From VAZQ01 sp963817135 (GTDB taxonomy: Bacteria > Pseudomonadota > Alphaproteobacteria > Rhizobiales > Xanthobacteraceae): 64,000 nt of DNA. The translations under genes were made by a program, and so were the position numbers. The first letter of the stretch is position 1. The number at the start of each line of letters is the position of its first letter. Shown here piece after piece: positions 33,512 to 42,807 of the stretch. Location: contig CAWFNG010000010.1 of the NCBI GenBank assembly GCA_963817135.1, positions 124,001-188,000 of the forward strand, written 5' to 3'. The notes beneath the pieces are model-generated. The model did not search any database, had not been told where the DNA came from, and was given only the letters and a program-made list of their open reading frames with translations.

Positions 33512-34342
33512 TCAGAAAAACGCCAGGGTACGGATTTCGATGCTCTCGCGCGGGCGGGCGTTCCTGGGTGAGGTTGGATCTTCGAATGCGGTGTGCGCGG
33601 TCCAACGCGCGCGCCCATCCTTGAGCGAGTCGTAGACCTTGAACACCAAAGCTTCCTCGCGCCGCATGCGGGGAAACCAATACCAGCGATGCTGTGGATT
33701 GTATTTGATGGCATAAGTCTGGCCTACGCGGTTTGGATAGCGCCGCTCCGATATCACCAGGTCGTTGGGCGAGAGGCTCTTCGCATCGCAGATGGCAAGC
33801 GGAAAGCTCTCGACCGGGTGCCTGATCGGACGCCACACCTGCACGATAGCGAAGCGCCGCGACAGCAGCTGCTCCGCCTCTTGCGGCAGCAGATCGCGCA
33901 CGCGTTGCGGTCCCGACCATTCGGTGTAGTCGTTATGTACCCGGCGCACGACTTCGCGGATCTTGCGGTTCTCGCGCAGCTCATCGTCGGCGGTGCGCAG
34001 CGTGTGGTCGAACACGAAGACCCGCGCAGCCCCGCTTTCCGCTTTTACCAGCGCCTCCATTTCCGGGTAGTACACGCGCCGGATTTCATCCTCGTTGTAG
34101 AAGTCGCTCACCTTGGTGTCGTGGTTCACAAAGCGGAAGCCGTCTCGCTCCAGCACGAAGCGCTCGGCGAAGTTGCGGCCATTCTCGATGGTGATCCGCC
34201 GCGGATCCTGCTTGCCGCCGGCGCGAGCATCGAGCGAGCCGGGAGCTGCGGTTTGCGTGAAAATCTCCTCGCCGGTTTCGACGATGTAGTTGAGCGTGGC
34301 CTCGACGCTGGCCGGCATCGTTTCCTGATCGATGACTGTCAT
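33512..34342 (-). CDS. CmcJ/NvfI-family oxidoreductase-like protein
   Basis: Protein of 276 residues resembling the CmcJ/NvfI group, named after cephamycin C and fungal biosynthesis enzymes and widespread in proteobacteria. Diagnostic stretches are VVRRVHNDYTEWSGPQR (His-x-Asp), ALVWRPI-like IVQVWRPIRHPVESFPLAIC, QTYAIKYNPQHRWYWFPRM and HTAFEDPTSPRNARPRESIE. The motifs suggest a 2-oxoglutarate-type fold, but no reaction is established for bacterial members. ATG 34342 (MTVIDQETMP) is chosen over a longer frame that covers a non-conserved arginine-rich stretch. Confidence 0.8.
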   Translation of the reverse strand: MTVIDQETMPASVEATLNYIVETGEEIFTQTAAPGSLDARAGGKQDPRRITIENGRNFAERFVLERDGFRFVNHDTKVSDFYNEDEIRRVYYPEMEALVKAESGAARVFVFDHTLRTADDELRENRKIREVVRRVHNDYTEWSGPQRVRDLLPQEAEQLLSRRFAIVQVWRPIRHPVESFPLAICDAKSLSPNDLVISERRYPNRVGQTYAIKYNPQHRWYWFPRMRREEALVFKVYDSLKDGRARWTAHTAFEDPTSPRNARPRESIEIRTLAFF

Positions 34343-34475
34343 GGGAATACTCCTGCCTTCGCCTCTGCAGAGGCGAGCTTGCAAGTTTGCTTTAGCTAGC
34401 CATAGCGCAAAGCCGCGGCCCCGGCTACAGCGGCAGTCCGGACTACATGCTGAGATGAAAAATTGCTGGCTCCGA

Positions 34476-34889
34476 TCAGATGCCGCCGCCGAGGGCAAAG
34501 CAGAACACCGTATTGGCAGAATTATAGGTGGAAGGTGGCGGCGCGCATAAATGATTGCGGCCGTCCGGATTATTGCGATTGAGTTCCACCTTCCTCCATG
34601 GGACCGGAATGTATTTCTGGTCTTCTCTGCGCAATGCCCACCACTGGCCGTTCTCAAATTTGACCTGGGTCGGATAGCAGTCGGCCTTGTTGCAGCACGA
34701 CTTGTTGGGGTCGTCCGGCATATACCAGTTCGAGTAAAACCTCTCGTGCAGGGCCATGTCGTGGGTGGGATGGTGGCGCGGCGGGTTGTCCTGCGCGCCG
34801 GTCGTGTTCCAGGTCAACAAACCAAAGGCAATGGCCGTTAAGACCGGGGCACCGGATCCCTCCGTTCGCGGGCGCATGCGCTTCCACAT
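34476..34889 (-). CDS. Secreted hypothetical protein with CCNKADCYPT motif
   Basis: 137 residues with an N-terminal signal-like segment (TAIAFGLLTWNTTGAQ). The mature protein has the conserved SCCNKADCYPTQVKFENGQW and WRKVELNRNNPDGRNHLCAP stretches with four cysteines, probably two disulfides. The same arrangement recurs in rhizobial periplasmic proteins of unknown function. The true start may be the second Met (residue 5). Confidence 0.7.
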   Translation of the reverse strand: MWKRMRPRTEGSGAPVLTAIAFGLLTWNTTGAQDNPPRHHPTHDMALHERFYSNWYMPDDPNKSCCNKADCYPTQVKFENGQWWALRREDQKYIPVPWRKVELNRNNPDGRNHLCAPPPSTYNSANTVFCFALGGGI

Positions 34890-35169
34890 GTGCGAGTCTC
34901 CATGCTGGGGTCAGGATCTCGACCTCACAACACGCAGCAATGAACGAACCTGGCTGGAAACAGACTGTCTGGTACTGTGCTACTCTTGAGCCGCACCGCC
35001 AGTCGGGCCCCGACCTGCGCAAAGGCACGTCTAAACTTCGTGGACCCAGCGGCTGTTCCCATGCAGGCAGCCAGAATTAGATTTTACATGATTCGCGGCG
35101 TTTGAAAGGCGATAAAGAGTGCAAACACCTGCACAATGGCGCGGCAGCAGGATGGGGAGTGGTTCGCGG

Positions 35170-38100
35170 CTAAGCCGCGCGCACTGCTACTCGGGGCTTC
35201 GATCCGAATAACGGCAATGTTGCCGCGAGCGGTTGCGGCGCGCCGAAGAGATGGCCTTGCACTTCCGTGCAGCCTAGCGCGCGCAGCAATTCGAGCTGCT
35301 GCTCGGTCTCCACTCCTTCTGCCGTAGTTGTGATCTTGCGCGAGCCGGCAATGTTGACGACCGCCTCGACAATGGCGAGCGAGCCATCCGCTTCGGCGAT
35401 GGTCTTGATGAAGGAGCCGTCGATCTTGATCTTGTTGAAGGGAAAGCGTTGCAAATAGCTCAGCGACGAGTAACCGGTGCCGAAATCATCCATCGCAATG
35501 CGCACGCCAAGCTGGCGCAATTGTTTCAATGCGGCGAGCGTCTTCTCGTCATCGTGGATGAGAACGGTCTCGGTAATCTCCAACTCGAGCCGATCGGCCG
35601 ACAAGCCCGAGGCTGCAAGCGCGTTGACGACCGTTTGAACGAGATTCCCGGTCTTGAATTGAACCGGAGAGACATTGACGGCCAGATAGATGTCATCAGG
35701 CCAATGCCTGGCATCGCTGCAAGCCGTCCTGAGCACCCATTCGCCGAGCGGCGTTATCAGGCCGGTCTCTTCGGCGATGGGAATGAATTCGGTCGGCGAA
35801 ATCATTCCGCGTTTCGCATGCTGCCAACGCAGCAGGCACTCGCACCCAGCGACCGTGTTTTTTCTAAGATCGATAACGGGCTGGTAATAAAGCTCGAAGG
35901 CGCCTGTCATCAGAGCTTCGCGCAAATCGAACTCTAGCGCCCGTCGTGCCTTTACCCGCGCGTCCATCTCCGGCTCGAAGAAACGATAGGTGCCGCGGCC
36001 CTCGCTCTTGGCGCCATACATGGCAAGGTCGGCGTTCTTCAACAGCTGGTCCGGATCGATTCCATCATCCGGAGCCATGGCGATGCCGATGCTCAGATCG
36101 GCTACTAGCTGGTGCCCGCCAACGTCGTAGCTTGCCCGGATTGCCTCCTGCAGGCGGTTGACGAGATCAATGACATCTTTGGGATCGGTCACCGCCGGCC
36201 GTACGATGGCGAACTCATCGCCGCCGAGTCGGCCGGCAATATCGGTCTCGCGCAAACAACCGCGCAGACGCACAGCGACCGCCTTCAGCAGATCGTCTCC
36301 TACCGGGTGGCCGAGCGTATCGTTTACACCCTTGAAATGATCGATATCGAGATAGAGTACGGCCAGGTGCTCGCCTTGGCGTATCCAGTGGATCGACTGT
36401 TCGAGCTGTTCGCGAAAGAACGCCCGGTTCGGCAGATCGGTGAGCGCGTCATAATGCGCCAAGTGCGCAATCCGATCGGCCAGGCGCTTGCGCTCGGTCA
36501 CATCCTCGACCACACTGACCAGAAATTGCGGATTTCCCTCACTGTCGCGGATTGCCAGCCGCTTTGATACCACCGTGCGCATGCTGCCGGAACGCACGAC
36601 GTTCGGATGCGCATCGAGAATGAGCGGTGTATCGGACTGCAGCGCCGCATCATCGTAATGGTCGATCAGGTCGGCCTGGGATTCCGGAAACAGGTCGCGC
36701 GCGGTCTTGCCAAGGGCATGCGCGCGGGAAATTCCCCACAATGCTTCGGCGGCGCGGTTAGCGAGCACGAATTTCCGCTCGGCCACGTCCTTCACCGCGA
36801 TCATGATCGGGATGTTGTCGATGATCTGGTTCAAGAACTCCCGGTCGCGATCGCGTTCGCGCAGTAATTGCTGGCGCTCGCCGATGTTTTCGTGGGTGGA
36901 GACCCATCCGCCGTCGGCAAGCGGCTGGTTCACGATGCGAATCGAACGTCCGTCGGGAAATTCGCTGATCGTTTCGCCGGTGCGGCCTTCGGCGAGAGTG
37001 CGCGAGAGCGCGGAACGATATTCCTCCGGGTCGCCTGAGAAGCTTCCAGCCTCCTGGCGGTGACGGAGGAGATCGCGCAGCGCGCAGCCCGGCTTCACCA
37101 CATCCGCGGAGAGACCATACATTTCAAGGTAACGGCGGTTGCAGATGATCATTCGCTCCGACGAATCGAACAGCAACAGCCCCTGGGTCATGTTGTTAAT
37201 GGCGGTATCGAGCCGCTGCTTCTCGAGCGCGAGCGTTCGCTGGAGCAGTTTGTCGCGCAGCGCAAGCTGGCGCGAGATCAGGAAAATCATCAGCGCGATG
37301 CTTGCAGCCGCAAGCCCGCCGGCACTGAGAAGAACGCGCGTCTCTTTTTGCCAGCCGGCGAGGGCGGCCTCGACATCCAGGTTGACTGCGACATGCAGCG
37401 GGTAATGCGCCAGCCGGTGCGCCGCAAGAATGCGTTCCTTGCTTTCCATTGTGCTGAAATAGCGAATGGTCCCGCTATTGCGATCTCCGAGTGCTTCCTT
37501 ACTGGCCTTGAATGTTCGGCCGATAGCAGCCTCGACGGAGGGAAAACGCGTCAGCAGGATGCCGTCATTGCGATTAAGCGAAATGGAGCTGTGATTGTGC
37601 AGCACAATGGAGCCAAAGAGTTTCTCGAAATAGGACAATTCGACTGCGCCGAGAATCAGGCCGAGGAATGCCGCATCGGGCGCGGCGATCTTGCGCGCGA
37701 GATATATGGTCCAGGTGCCGGTGCCGCGATTGCGTACCGGAGCGCTCACGTACGAGTTCAAAGCGGTGTCAGATTTGAGCGCGACGAAGTAGTCCCGGTC
37801 CGAAACGTCGATCTGCGGGATCGGCCAATATCGGGAAAAGTTCAGGAGCGTTCCCTTCGCGTCTATCAGCGTAATGGCATGGACGTGAACAAGACCCTTG
37901 ATGCTGTCCACCAGCATCCGGTGCACGTCCTCACCGGTCGTCCGTCGCTGGTATTCCTCGGCGGAGAAAATCTCCCGCGTCTCCAGCTTCTCCAGCACGC
38001 TTCTTTGCACCAGTTCGAGCGCCTGCAACGAGCGGTCGATCTGCTCGGCAAGGATCAATGCGGTATTCTTGAGTTCGCGTTCGCTGTCGGCAAGCGCGCG

Positions 38101-38202
38101 ATCGCGGAAACTGCCCACCAGTATGGTGGTGCCGACCGCTATCACTGCAATCAGCAGTGCGCCGCCAAGAAAGAGCCAGCGGACAGGATGCATGCGCTGC
38201 AT
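35170..38202 (-). CDS. Membrane GGDEF-EAL protein with extracellular Cache-like and PAS domains
   Basis: A 1010-residue cyclic-di-GMP enzyme. An N-terminal transmembrane helix (about 8-30), a periplasmic double-Cache-like sensor (about 40-290) and a second helix (GGLAAASIALMIFLISRQ, about 295) precede two PAS domains. The GGDEF active site reads RLGGDEFAIVR (about 662). The EAL domain starts with YYQPVIDLRKNTVAGCECLLRW (EAL as ECL, about 789) and has the metal-binding DDFGTGYSS (about 909) and EGVETEQQ. Both active sites look intact, so it could make or break c-di-GMP in response to an outside signal. No terminator-like hairpin was found in the 280-base gap on its downstream side. Confidence 0.92.
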   Translation of the reverse strand: MQRMHPVRWLFLGGALLIAVIAVGTTILVGSFRDRALADSERELKNTALILAEQIDRSLQALELVQRSVLEKLETREIFSAEEYQRRTTGEDVHRMLVDSIKGLVHVHAITLIDAKGTLLNFSRYWPIPQIDVSDRDYFVALKSDTALNSYVSAPVRNRGTGTWTIYLARKIAAPDAAFLGLILGAVELSYFEKLFGSIVLHNHSSISLNRNDGILLTRFPSVEAAIGRTFKASKEALGDRNSGTIRYFSTMESKERILAAHRLAHYPLHVAVNLDVEAALAGWQKETRVLLSAGGLAAASIALMIFLISRQLALRDKLLQRTLALEKQRLDTAINNMTQGLLLFDSSERMIICNRRYLEMYGLSADVVKPGCALRDLLRHRQEAGSFSGDPEEYRSALSRTLAEGRTGETISEFPDGRSIRIVNQPLADGGWVSTHENIGERQQLLRERDRDREFLNQIIDNIPIMIAVKDVAERKFVLANRAAEALWGISRAHALGKTARDLFPESQADLIDHYDDAALQSDTPLILDAHPNVVRSGSMRTVVSKRLAIRDSEGNPQFLVSVVEDVTERKRLADRIAHLAHYDALTDLPNRAFFREQLEQSIHWIRQGEHLAVLYLDIDHFKGVNDTLGHPVGDDLLKAVAVRLRGCLRETDIAGRLGGDEFAIVRPAVTDPKDVIDLVNRLQEAIRASYDVGGHQLVADLSIGIAMAPDDGIDPDQLLKNADLAMYGAKSEGRGTYRFFEPEMDARVKARRALEFDLREALMTGAFELYYQPVIDLRKNTVAGCECLLRWQHAKRGMISPTEFIPIAEETGLITPLGEWVLRTACSDARHWPDDIYLAVNVSPVQFKTGNLVQTVVNALAASGLSADRLELEITETVLIHDDEKTLAALKQLRQLGVRIAMDDFGTGYSSLSYLQRFPFNKIKIDGSFIKTIAEADGSLAIVEAVVNIAGSRKITTTAEGVETEQQLELLRALGCTEVQGHLFGAPQPLAATLPLFGSKPRVAVRAA

Positions 38203-38384
38203 GGTGATCGCCGGATACCGGCTCTGTTCAATCAGGTTTTCGTCCGCCGTCGCCCCGGCGAATGCTGAAAAGGTCCCCTCAACCGGTGTGGCGCAGCTTC
38301 ATCCGGTTCACGAAAAGGATAGGCGCGACAGATGGAAACGCCGTTAGCAATTTTAGTTATCGGAGGGTTAACCCCGCGGCGCGT

Positions 38385-38400
38385 CCTCTCTAGAGAGAGG
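38385..38400 (-). terminator. Hairpin after the gentisate dioxygenase gene
   Basis: CCTCTC and GAGAGG form a six-pair stem with a TAGA/TCTA loop, 14 bases beyond the stop codon. The run of T lies on the other side of the stem, in the plus-strand direction, so intrinsic termination of this gene is doubtful. Confidence 0.3.
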
Positions 38401-38413
38401 CTTTCGTTTGGCC

Positions 38414-39517
38414 TCACGCTACCAGCGGCTGGTGACCGGCATTGTCGCCAAAGGCCTCTTCGCGATAAAGGCCAAGTGACTCGATCACCGGCAGATCATT
38501 GAACGCGAACAAGCATGCATCCTCGCTGGCTGACCCGTTGGCATGCTCGTGCCAAAGCCAAGAGGGAACGCAGAAGATGTCCCTTTCCTGCCAATCGAAA
38601 CGCTTGCCGGCGATTATCGAGGAGCCGTGGCCCTTGGCGACCTGATAAATGAAGCTGCCGGTATGCCGATGCGCCTGGGTCTTCTCGCCGGGACGCAACA
38701 GCTGCATGCTGGCGCCGATCGTCTGCATCACATGGCCGCCGGTGACCGGGTTGACGTATTTCATGATCACCCCGTCATAGGGTGAACCGTCGCTGGCGCT
38801 GCCATACTGTTGCAACGCCTCGTATGTCGCCTGCCACTCGTATTTGAGCAGCGGAGAATATCCCTTGCTCCAGCCGCCGTTGGCCGGGCGCAGTCCCGGA
38901 TTCCCCCAGGTCTTGCTGGTATCATCGACGGGAAATCCCACCGCCTGATTGAGCTTGGGATGCACGGCAAAGAAATTTGCTTCGAGCGCGTTCACCAGCG
39001 GGATATCGAGTCCGTCCTGCCAGATGCACGCGGTGCCGCTCTTCTCGACGCCGTGCTCGTGCCAGCAACCGTTGGGAGTGAGCACGAAATCGTTGGCGGC
39101 GAGCGTCATCTTATGGCCGTCGACTATGGTGTAGGCGCCCTCGCCCTCCATGATGAAGCGCAACGCAGACGCCGAATGCAGGTGCGCGGAGGCAACCTCG
39201 CCGGGGTGCATGACCTGCAAACCCGAGTAGAGCCAGCCAACCGCGGCCGCTACCTGCCGTCGCCCGGGGTTGTTGAGATAGATCACGCGGCGTCCCGCCT
39301 GCTCCGGGCTGACAAGTTCAACCGAGCGCAACACGTGATCTCGCAGGTCCCGGTAGCGCCACAACACCGGGATCGATTCGGACTGCGGCTCCCAAGGCTC
39401 GATCTTGTTGGCAACCGTCCACAACGCCGCCGTGTCGAAGCGTTCGAGATCCTGATAATAAGACTTAAGCTCCTGGGTATCCTCGACATTCGCCCGCCCC
39501 GCGATGCCTTCACGCAT
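38414..39517 (-). CDS. Gentisate 1,2-dioxygenase-like cupin protein
   Basis: Bicupin ring-cleavage dioxygenase of 367 residues. Iron ligands are in the first cupin, AHLHSASALRFIMEGEGAYT (about 113), and in the second cupin, AHRHTGSFIYQVAKG (about 288). It opens gentisate to maleylpyruvate with O2. Other genes of a gentisate pathway (isomerase, hydrolase) are absent nearby, so the exact substrate may be a related salicylate-type ring. A hopanoid-type phosphorylase gene follows upstream. The start MREGIAGRANVED follows AGGAGT at the usual distance. Confidence 0.9.
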   Translation of the reverse strand: MREGIAGRANVEDTQELKSYYQDLERFDTAALWTVANKIEPWEPQSESIPVLWRYRDLRDHVLRSVELVSPEQAGRRVIYLNNPGRRQVAAAVGWLYSGLQVMHPGEVASAHLHSASALRFIMEGEGAYTIVDGHKMTLAANDFVLTPNGCWHEHGVEKSGTACIWQDGLDIPLVNALEANFFAVHPKLNQAVGFPVDDTSKTWGNPGLRPANGGWSKGYSPLLKYEWQATYEALQQYGSASDGSPYDGVIMKYVNPVTGGHVMQTIGASMQLLRPGEKTQAHRHTGSFIYQVAKGHGSSIIAGKRFDWQERDIFCVPSWLWHEHANGSASEDACLFAFNDLPVIESLGLYREEAFGDNAGHQPLVA

Positions 39518-39539
39518 GGGTTACTCCTGAAATGGGTCT

Positions 39540-39590
39540 GTAGCCCGGATGAACCACTGGGGCGCGCTTGCGTGCACCAGATTCATCCGG
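39540..39590. repeat. Palindromic intergenic repeat (GTAGCCCGGAT family)
   Basis: GTAGCCCGGATGAA (39540-39553) is mirrored by TTCATCCGGG (39581-39590). A second small palindrome, GGCGATGC/GCATCGCC, follows at about 39647-39665. Same outer tag as at 6083 and 51116. Confidence 0.65.
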
Positions 39591-39693
39591 GGGGCCAGAG
39601 GTAACATTGCGTCCAAATCTCTTCTGAATCCCCGATGATGTCACTCGGCGATGCGACGCATCGCCGGACGACTTCATCCGGCCTACCTGAGAT

Positions 39694-40431
39694 TCAACGT
39701 ACAGCGCCCCAAAGGTTGCCGCCGACAAGGGCTGCTGCGCTCGCAGGGATGTCAGGCAGGCTGAAATAAGGACAGCCGAGGCCTGCATCCAGCAACCGCC
39801 TGCCGCGGCGCAACGCGGCGACCGCGACGCGGGCATCGAGCGCCGTGCGCGCAAGCGCCGGCAACTGGCGCGGCTCGCGTACAACCGAGCGCGCAATGGC
39901 GCGCAAATCGGGCGTACCGTCCGGATGCAAATCAATGACGGCGGCAGGTGGAAGATCGCGTTCTGCCGCATCGATCACCACGCGACAGACAGCGAATGGG
40001 ATCCGATGCGAAGCCGCGATCGAGCCGGCGATGTGCGATTCCATGTCTACGAGTGCCGCGCCTGTTCGCGCATGGAGCCGGCGCTTGTCGCGCGAACTGG
40101 CGGCCGGCGCATCGGTGCCGGCGATCTCCGCGTGCAGGGCGCCCGGCAATGCATTGAGCAGCCGGCCCGCCCAGCGCCGGTCGGTTGGGAAGTAACCGTC
40201 ATCGGTCCGCACGGCTGACCCGACGACCCAGTCCCCGGCCGCCAGATGCGGCGCCAATCCGCCGGCGATCCCAAAGCTGATGATGCCCACTGCACCGCGC
40301 TTGACGGCCGTATCGAGTGTTCCGGCAAGGTGGGATGCCTGTTTGCAGATGACAACAACGCCCGGCCCGAGCGCCACGCGCGCCTCAAGTGCCAGCGAGG
40401 TTACCGCAATTACCGCCCCCCTGCCCGACAT
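39694..40431 (-). CDS. Nucleoside phosphorylase-family protein (HpnG-like)
   Basis: Protein of 245 residues with the purine nucleoside phosphorylase/hydrolase fold. Key segments are AVTSLALEARVA, GIISFGIAGGLAPHLAAGDWVVG (about 55-77) and VDMESHIAGSIAASH (about 140), the last carrying the ME pair that contacts the ribose. In alphaproteobacteria this type is often the HpnG phosphorylase of hopanoid side-chain synthesis, but no other hpn gene is adjacent here, so a general nucleosidase role is equally possible. ATG 40431 (MSGRGAV) is chosen over an upstream Met. Confidence 0.7.
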   Translation of the reverse strand: MSGRGAVIAVTSLALEARVALGPGVVVICKQASHLAGTLDTAVKRGAVGIISFGIAGGLAPHLAAGDWVVGSAVRTDDGYFPTDRRWAGRLLNALPGALHAEIAGTDAPAASSRDKRRLHARTGAALVDMESHIAGSIAASHRIPFAVCRVVIDAAERDLPPAAVIDLHPDGTPDLRAIARSVVREPRQLPALARTALDARVAVAALRRGRRLLDAGLGCPYFSLPDIPASAAALVGGNLWGAVR

Positions 40432-40694
40432 GCTCCTCACCCCTGCCGATAGCATTGCGCTATCCTGCTCGGCTCATGCTCCTTCAAGTATAATCGGCGT
40501 AAAGTCGATGCACCGGCACTTTCCACCAAAACGCACCAATAATCAACGGCCGCAATTCCACAAAAGCAATGCGCTCCGAGCCAAAAAAACAGCCTCGGAC
40601 AATGCCTTGCGGGCGTGCGCCGCCAGTTGACAAGACGCGATCAAGCAAGAGGATATGGGTGCAATCATGAAATGACACTAACCGGGAGGACGCC

Positions 40695-41867
40695 GTGCAT
40701 CCGAGCAAGATCGGCTTGACTGCCGCACTGATCCATCTGGGCGCCATTGCAAGCGCGCTTGCCGCCGACCCGATCAAGATCGGCGTGGTAACCCCGCTCA
40801 CCGGCACGTATGCCGGAATTGGCCAGCAAGTGCGTTGGGGGCTCGATCTCGCCGCGAAAGAAGTCAATGCGTCCGGCGGCGCAATGGGACGCATGCTCGA
40901 GCTCACCTACGAAGACGAGGAGGCAAACCCCTCGGTCGCGGTGCAGAAGGCGGAGAAGCTCTTCGAGATCGGCAAAGTCGACTTTCTCACCGGCACCGTG
41001 AACTCGGGCTCAACCCTGGCGGTCGGCCAGCTTGCCGAGCGCTCCGGCAAGCTAATCGCCACCACAGTGTCGTTTGCCGATTCCATCACCGGGGACCGCT
41101 GCTCGCCGAATGTATTTCGCGTCAATGCTCGGGCGGGTCAGCAATCTGCCGCATTGGCGAGCTGGCTTGCCAAGGAAATGCCGCATGCCAAGGTGTTCTT
41201 TCTCGGCCCCGATTACGAGATGGGCCGCTCGACGGTCGCGGCCTTCAAGGCAAACGTCGAGCGCGTCGGCGGCACCAGCGTCGGCGAGGTCTTCGCGCCG
41301 CTCGACAGCAAGGACTACACGCAATTCTTCGGCCAGTTGCGGGCCGCGCGTCCGCAGGTGCTCTACACGTCGGTCGCCGGCAACGATACGGTACGGCTGT
41401 TCACCCAGCTCGAGGAATTCGGATTGCGCGGCGGGCTTACTATTCTCGGCGCGTCCGGAACGGTCACTTCGCAGAATATCGGCGCCATCGGCAAGACGGC
41501 GGAAGGATTCGTGACCGGTGTCGGCTACTCTACCGAGATCGACAAACCGGAAAACAAAAAATTCGTCGATGCATTTCGTTCAGCCTACAAGACGGATCCC
41601 GATCTCTACGGCGCCGACTCCTACGGTTTGATCTACGCCTACAAGGCCGCCGTCGAGAAGGCGAAATCGACCGAGACCGACAAGGTGCGCGAAGCGCTGC
41701 GCGGACTGACCTGGCAGACGCCGCAAGGCGCGAAGACGCTGCGCGCGGGGGATCATCAGGCGGTGCAGACCATGTACGTGGTGAAGGTCACCGGCGGCAA
41801 ATTCACCATTGTCGGGCAGGTTGCCGGCGAGGACGCCATCGGCAAGGACGAGTGCACGCGGTTCTAA
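40695..41867 (+). CDS. Branched-chain amino acid-type ABC transporter, substrate-binding protein
   Basis: Periplasmic LivJ/LivK-like receptor of 390 residues. A signal peptide (GLTAALIHLGAIASALAAD) precedes PIKIGVVTPLTGTYAGIGQQ, FLTGTVNSGSTLAVG and GADSYGLIYAYKAAVEKA. Members of this group bind branched-chain amino acids, amides, urea or aromatic acids; the ligand cannot be named. The start is the GTG at 40695 after GGGAGGA. It heads a five-gene operon (binding protein, two permeases, two ATPases). Confidence 0.93.
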   Translation: MHPSKIGLTAALIHLGAIASALAADPIKIGVVTPLTGTYAGIGQQVRWGLDLAAKEVNASGGAMGRMLELTYEDEEANPSVAVQKAEKLFEIGKVDFLTGTVNSGSTLAVGQLAERSGKLIATTVSFADSITGDRCSPNVFRVNARAGQQSAALASWLAKEMPHAKVFFLGPDYEMGRSTVAAFKANVERVGGTSVGEVFAPLDSKDYTQFFGQLRAARPQVLYTSVAGNDTVRLFTQLEEFGLRGGLTILGASGTVTSQNIGAIGKTAEGFVTGVGYSTEIDKPENKKFVDAFRSAYKTDPDLYGADSYGLIYAYKAAVEKAKSTETDKVREALRGLTWQTPQGAKTLRAGDHQAVQTMYVVKVTGGKFTIVGQVAGEDAIGKDECTRF

Positions 41868-41880
41868 ATCCCTCGCACGA

Positions 41881-41918
41881 AGGGGGAGGGTGACCGCCGA
41901 AGGCGGTCGGGTGGGGGA
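41881..41918 (+). repeat. Single palindromic repeat unit before livH
   Basis: GGGGGAGGGTG is followed by the hairpin ACCGCCGAAGGCGGT and the tail CGGGTGGGGGA. It belongs to the family flanking the DUF559 gene at 1211-1710. It ends 4 bases before the start codon of the next gene, so its tail GTGGGGGACC occupies the ribosome-site position. Confidence 0.7.
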
Positions 41919-41922
41919 CCTT

Positions 41923-42807
41923 ATGCTCGACTACCTGCAATTCGTGCTTGCACCGCAAGTGGTCACCGGGCTGGTGCTGGGTATCGCCGTCATCCTGGTC
42001 GCGCTCGGCCTCACTATCATTTTCGGGCTCCTTGACGTCATCAACATGTCGCAGGGTGAGTTCTACGCGCTTGGCGCCTTCATAGGCGTGAGCCTGGGTT
42101 CGTTCGGCGTACCGTTCTGGGTTCTGCTTGTGCTGGTTCCAATGCTGATGCTGCCCATCGGTTACGTGACCGAGCGCCTGCTTATTCAACGGGTGTTTCA
42201 CAGCCGCGATCGCCACGTAACTACCCTGCTCCTGACCTTCGGCCTGGGGCTCGTGCTCGAAGACGCGTTGCGCCTCATTTTCGGGCCAAACCCGGTAAAA
42301 CCGGAAACGCCCATTCGCGGCGCGCTCGACATTGCCGGCATTGTGATGCCGAGCTATCGGCTTTTTCTGCTCCTCTTCGGCGCATTGATTATCGCCGCAG
42401 TCGCGGTCGTGATCTATCGCACCCGGCTCGGCGCCATGGTGCGCGCCGCCGCCTTCGACTGCGACATGGCGGCCTCACTCGGTGTGCCGGTCAAGTGGGT
42501 TTATGCTGGGGCATTCGCCTTCGGCGTGGCGCTCGCCGGCCTCGCGGGCGTCCTGCTTGCCCCCATTTACTCGGTATTTCCCACCATGGGTCGCGACTTT
42601 ATTCTTATTGCCTTCACGGTCGTGATTGTCGGCGGGATGGGTTCGATTGCCGGCACCGTGGTCGCCGGGCTGCTGCTCACCCAGGTGCAGGCAATCGCCT
42701 CGCTCTATATTTCGCCGGTATGGACCGACCCGATTGTGTTCGCGATCATGGTCGTGATGCTGATGCTGCGCCCGCAAGGCCTGTTCGGGCGGCTCGGGCA
42801 TGCCTGA
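41923..42807 (+). CDS. livH: Branched-chain amino acid-type ABC transporter permease (LivH-like)
   Basis: Inner-membrane permease of 294 residues with about eight helices. Family landmarks are LGLTIIFGLLDVINMSQGEF (about residue 25) and the EAA-like loop AAAFDCDMAASLGVPVKWVYAGAF, then GSIAGTVVAGLLL. It forms the channel with the LivM-like protein. ATG 41923 (MLDYLQF) is chosen; longer in-frame codons lie in the repeat and in the previous gene. The next gene overlaps it by 8 bases. Confidence 0.93.
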   Translation: MLDYLQFVLAPQVVTGLVLGIAVILVALGLTIIFGLLDVINMSQGEFYALGAFIGVSLGSFGVPFWVLLVLVPMLMLPIGYVTERLLIQRVFHSRDRHVTTLLLTFGLGLVLEDALRLIFGPNPVKPETPIRGALDIAGIVMPSYRLFLLLFGALIIAAVAVVIYRTRLGAMVRAAAFDCDMAASLGVPVKWVYAGAFAFGVALAGLAGVLLAPIYSVFPTMGRDFILIAFTVVIVGGMGSIAGTVVAGLLLTQVQAIASLYISPVWTDPIVFAIMVVMLMLRPQGLFGRLGHA

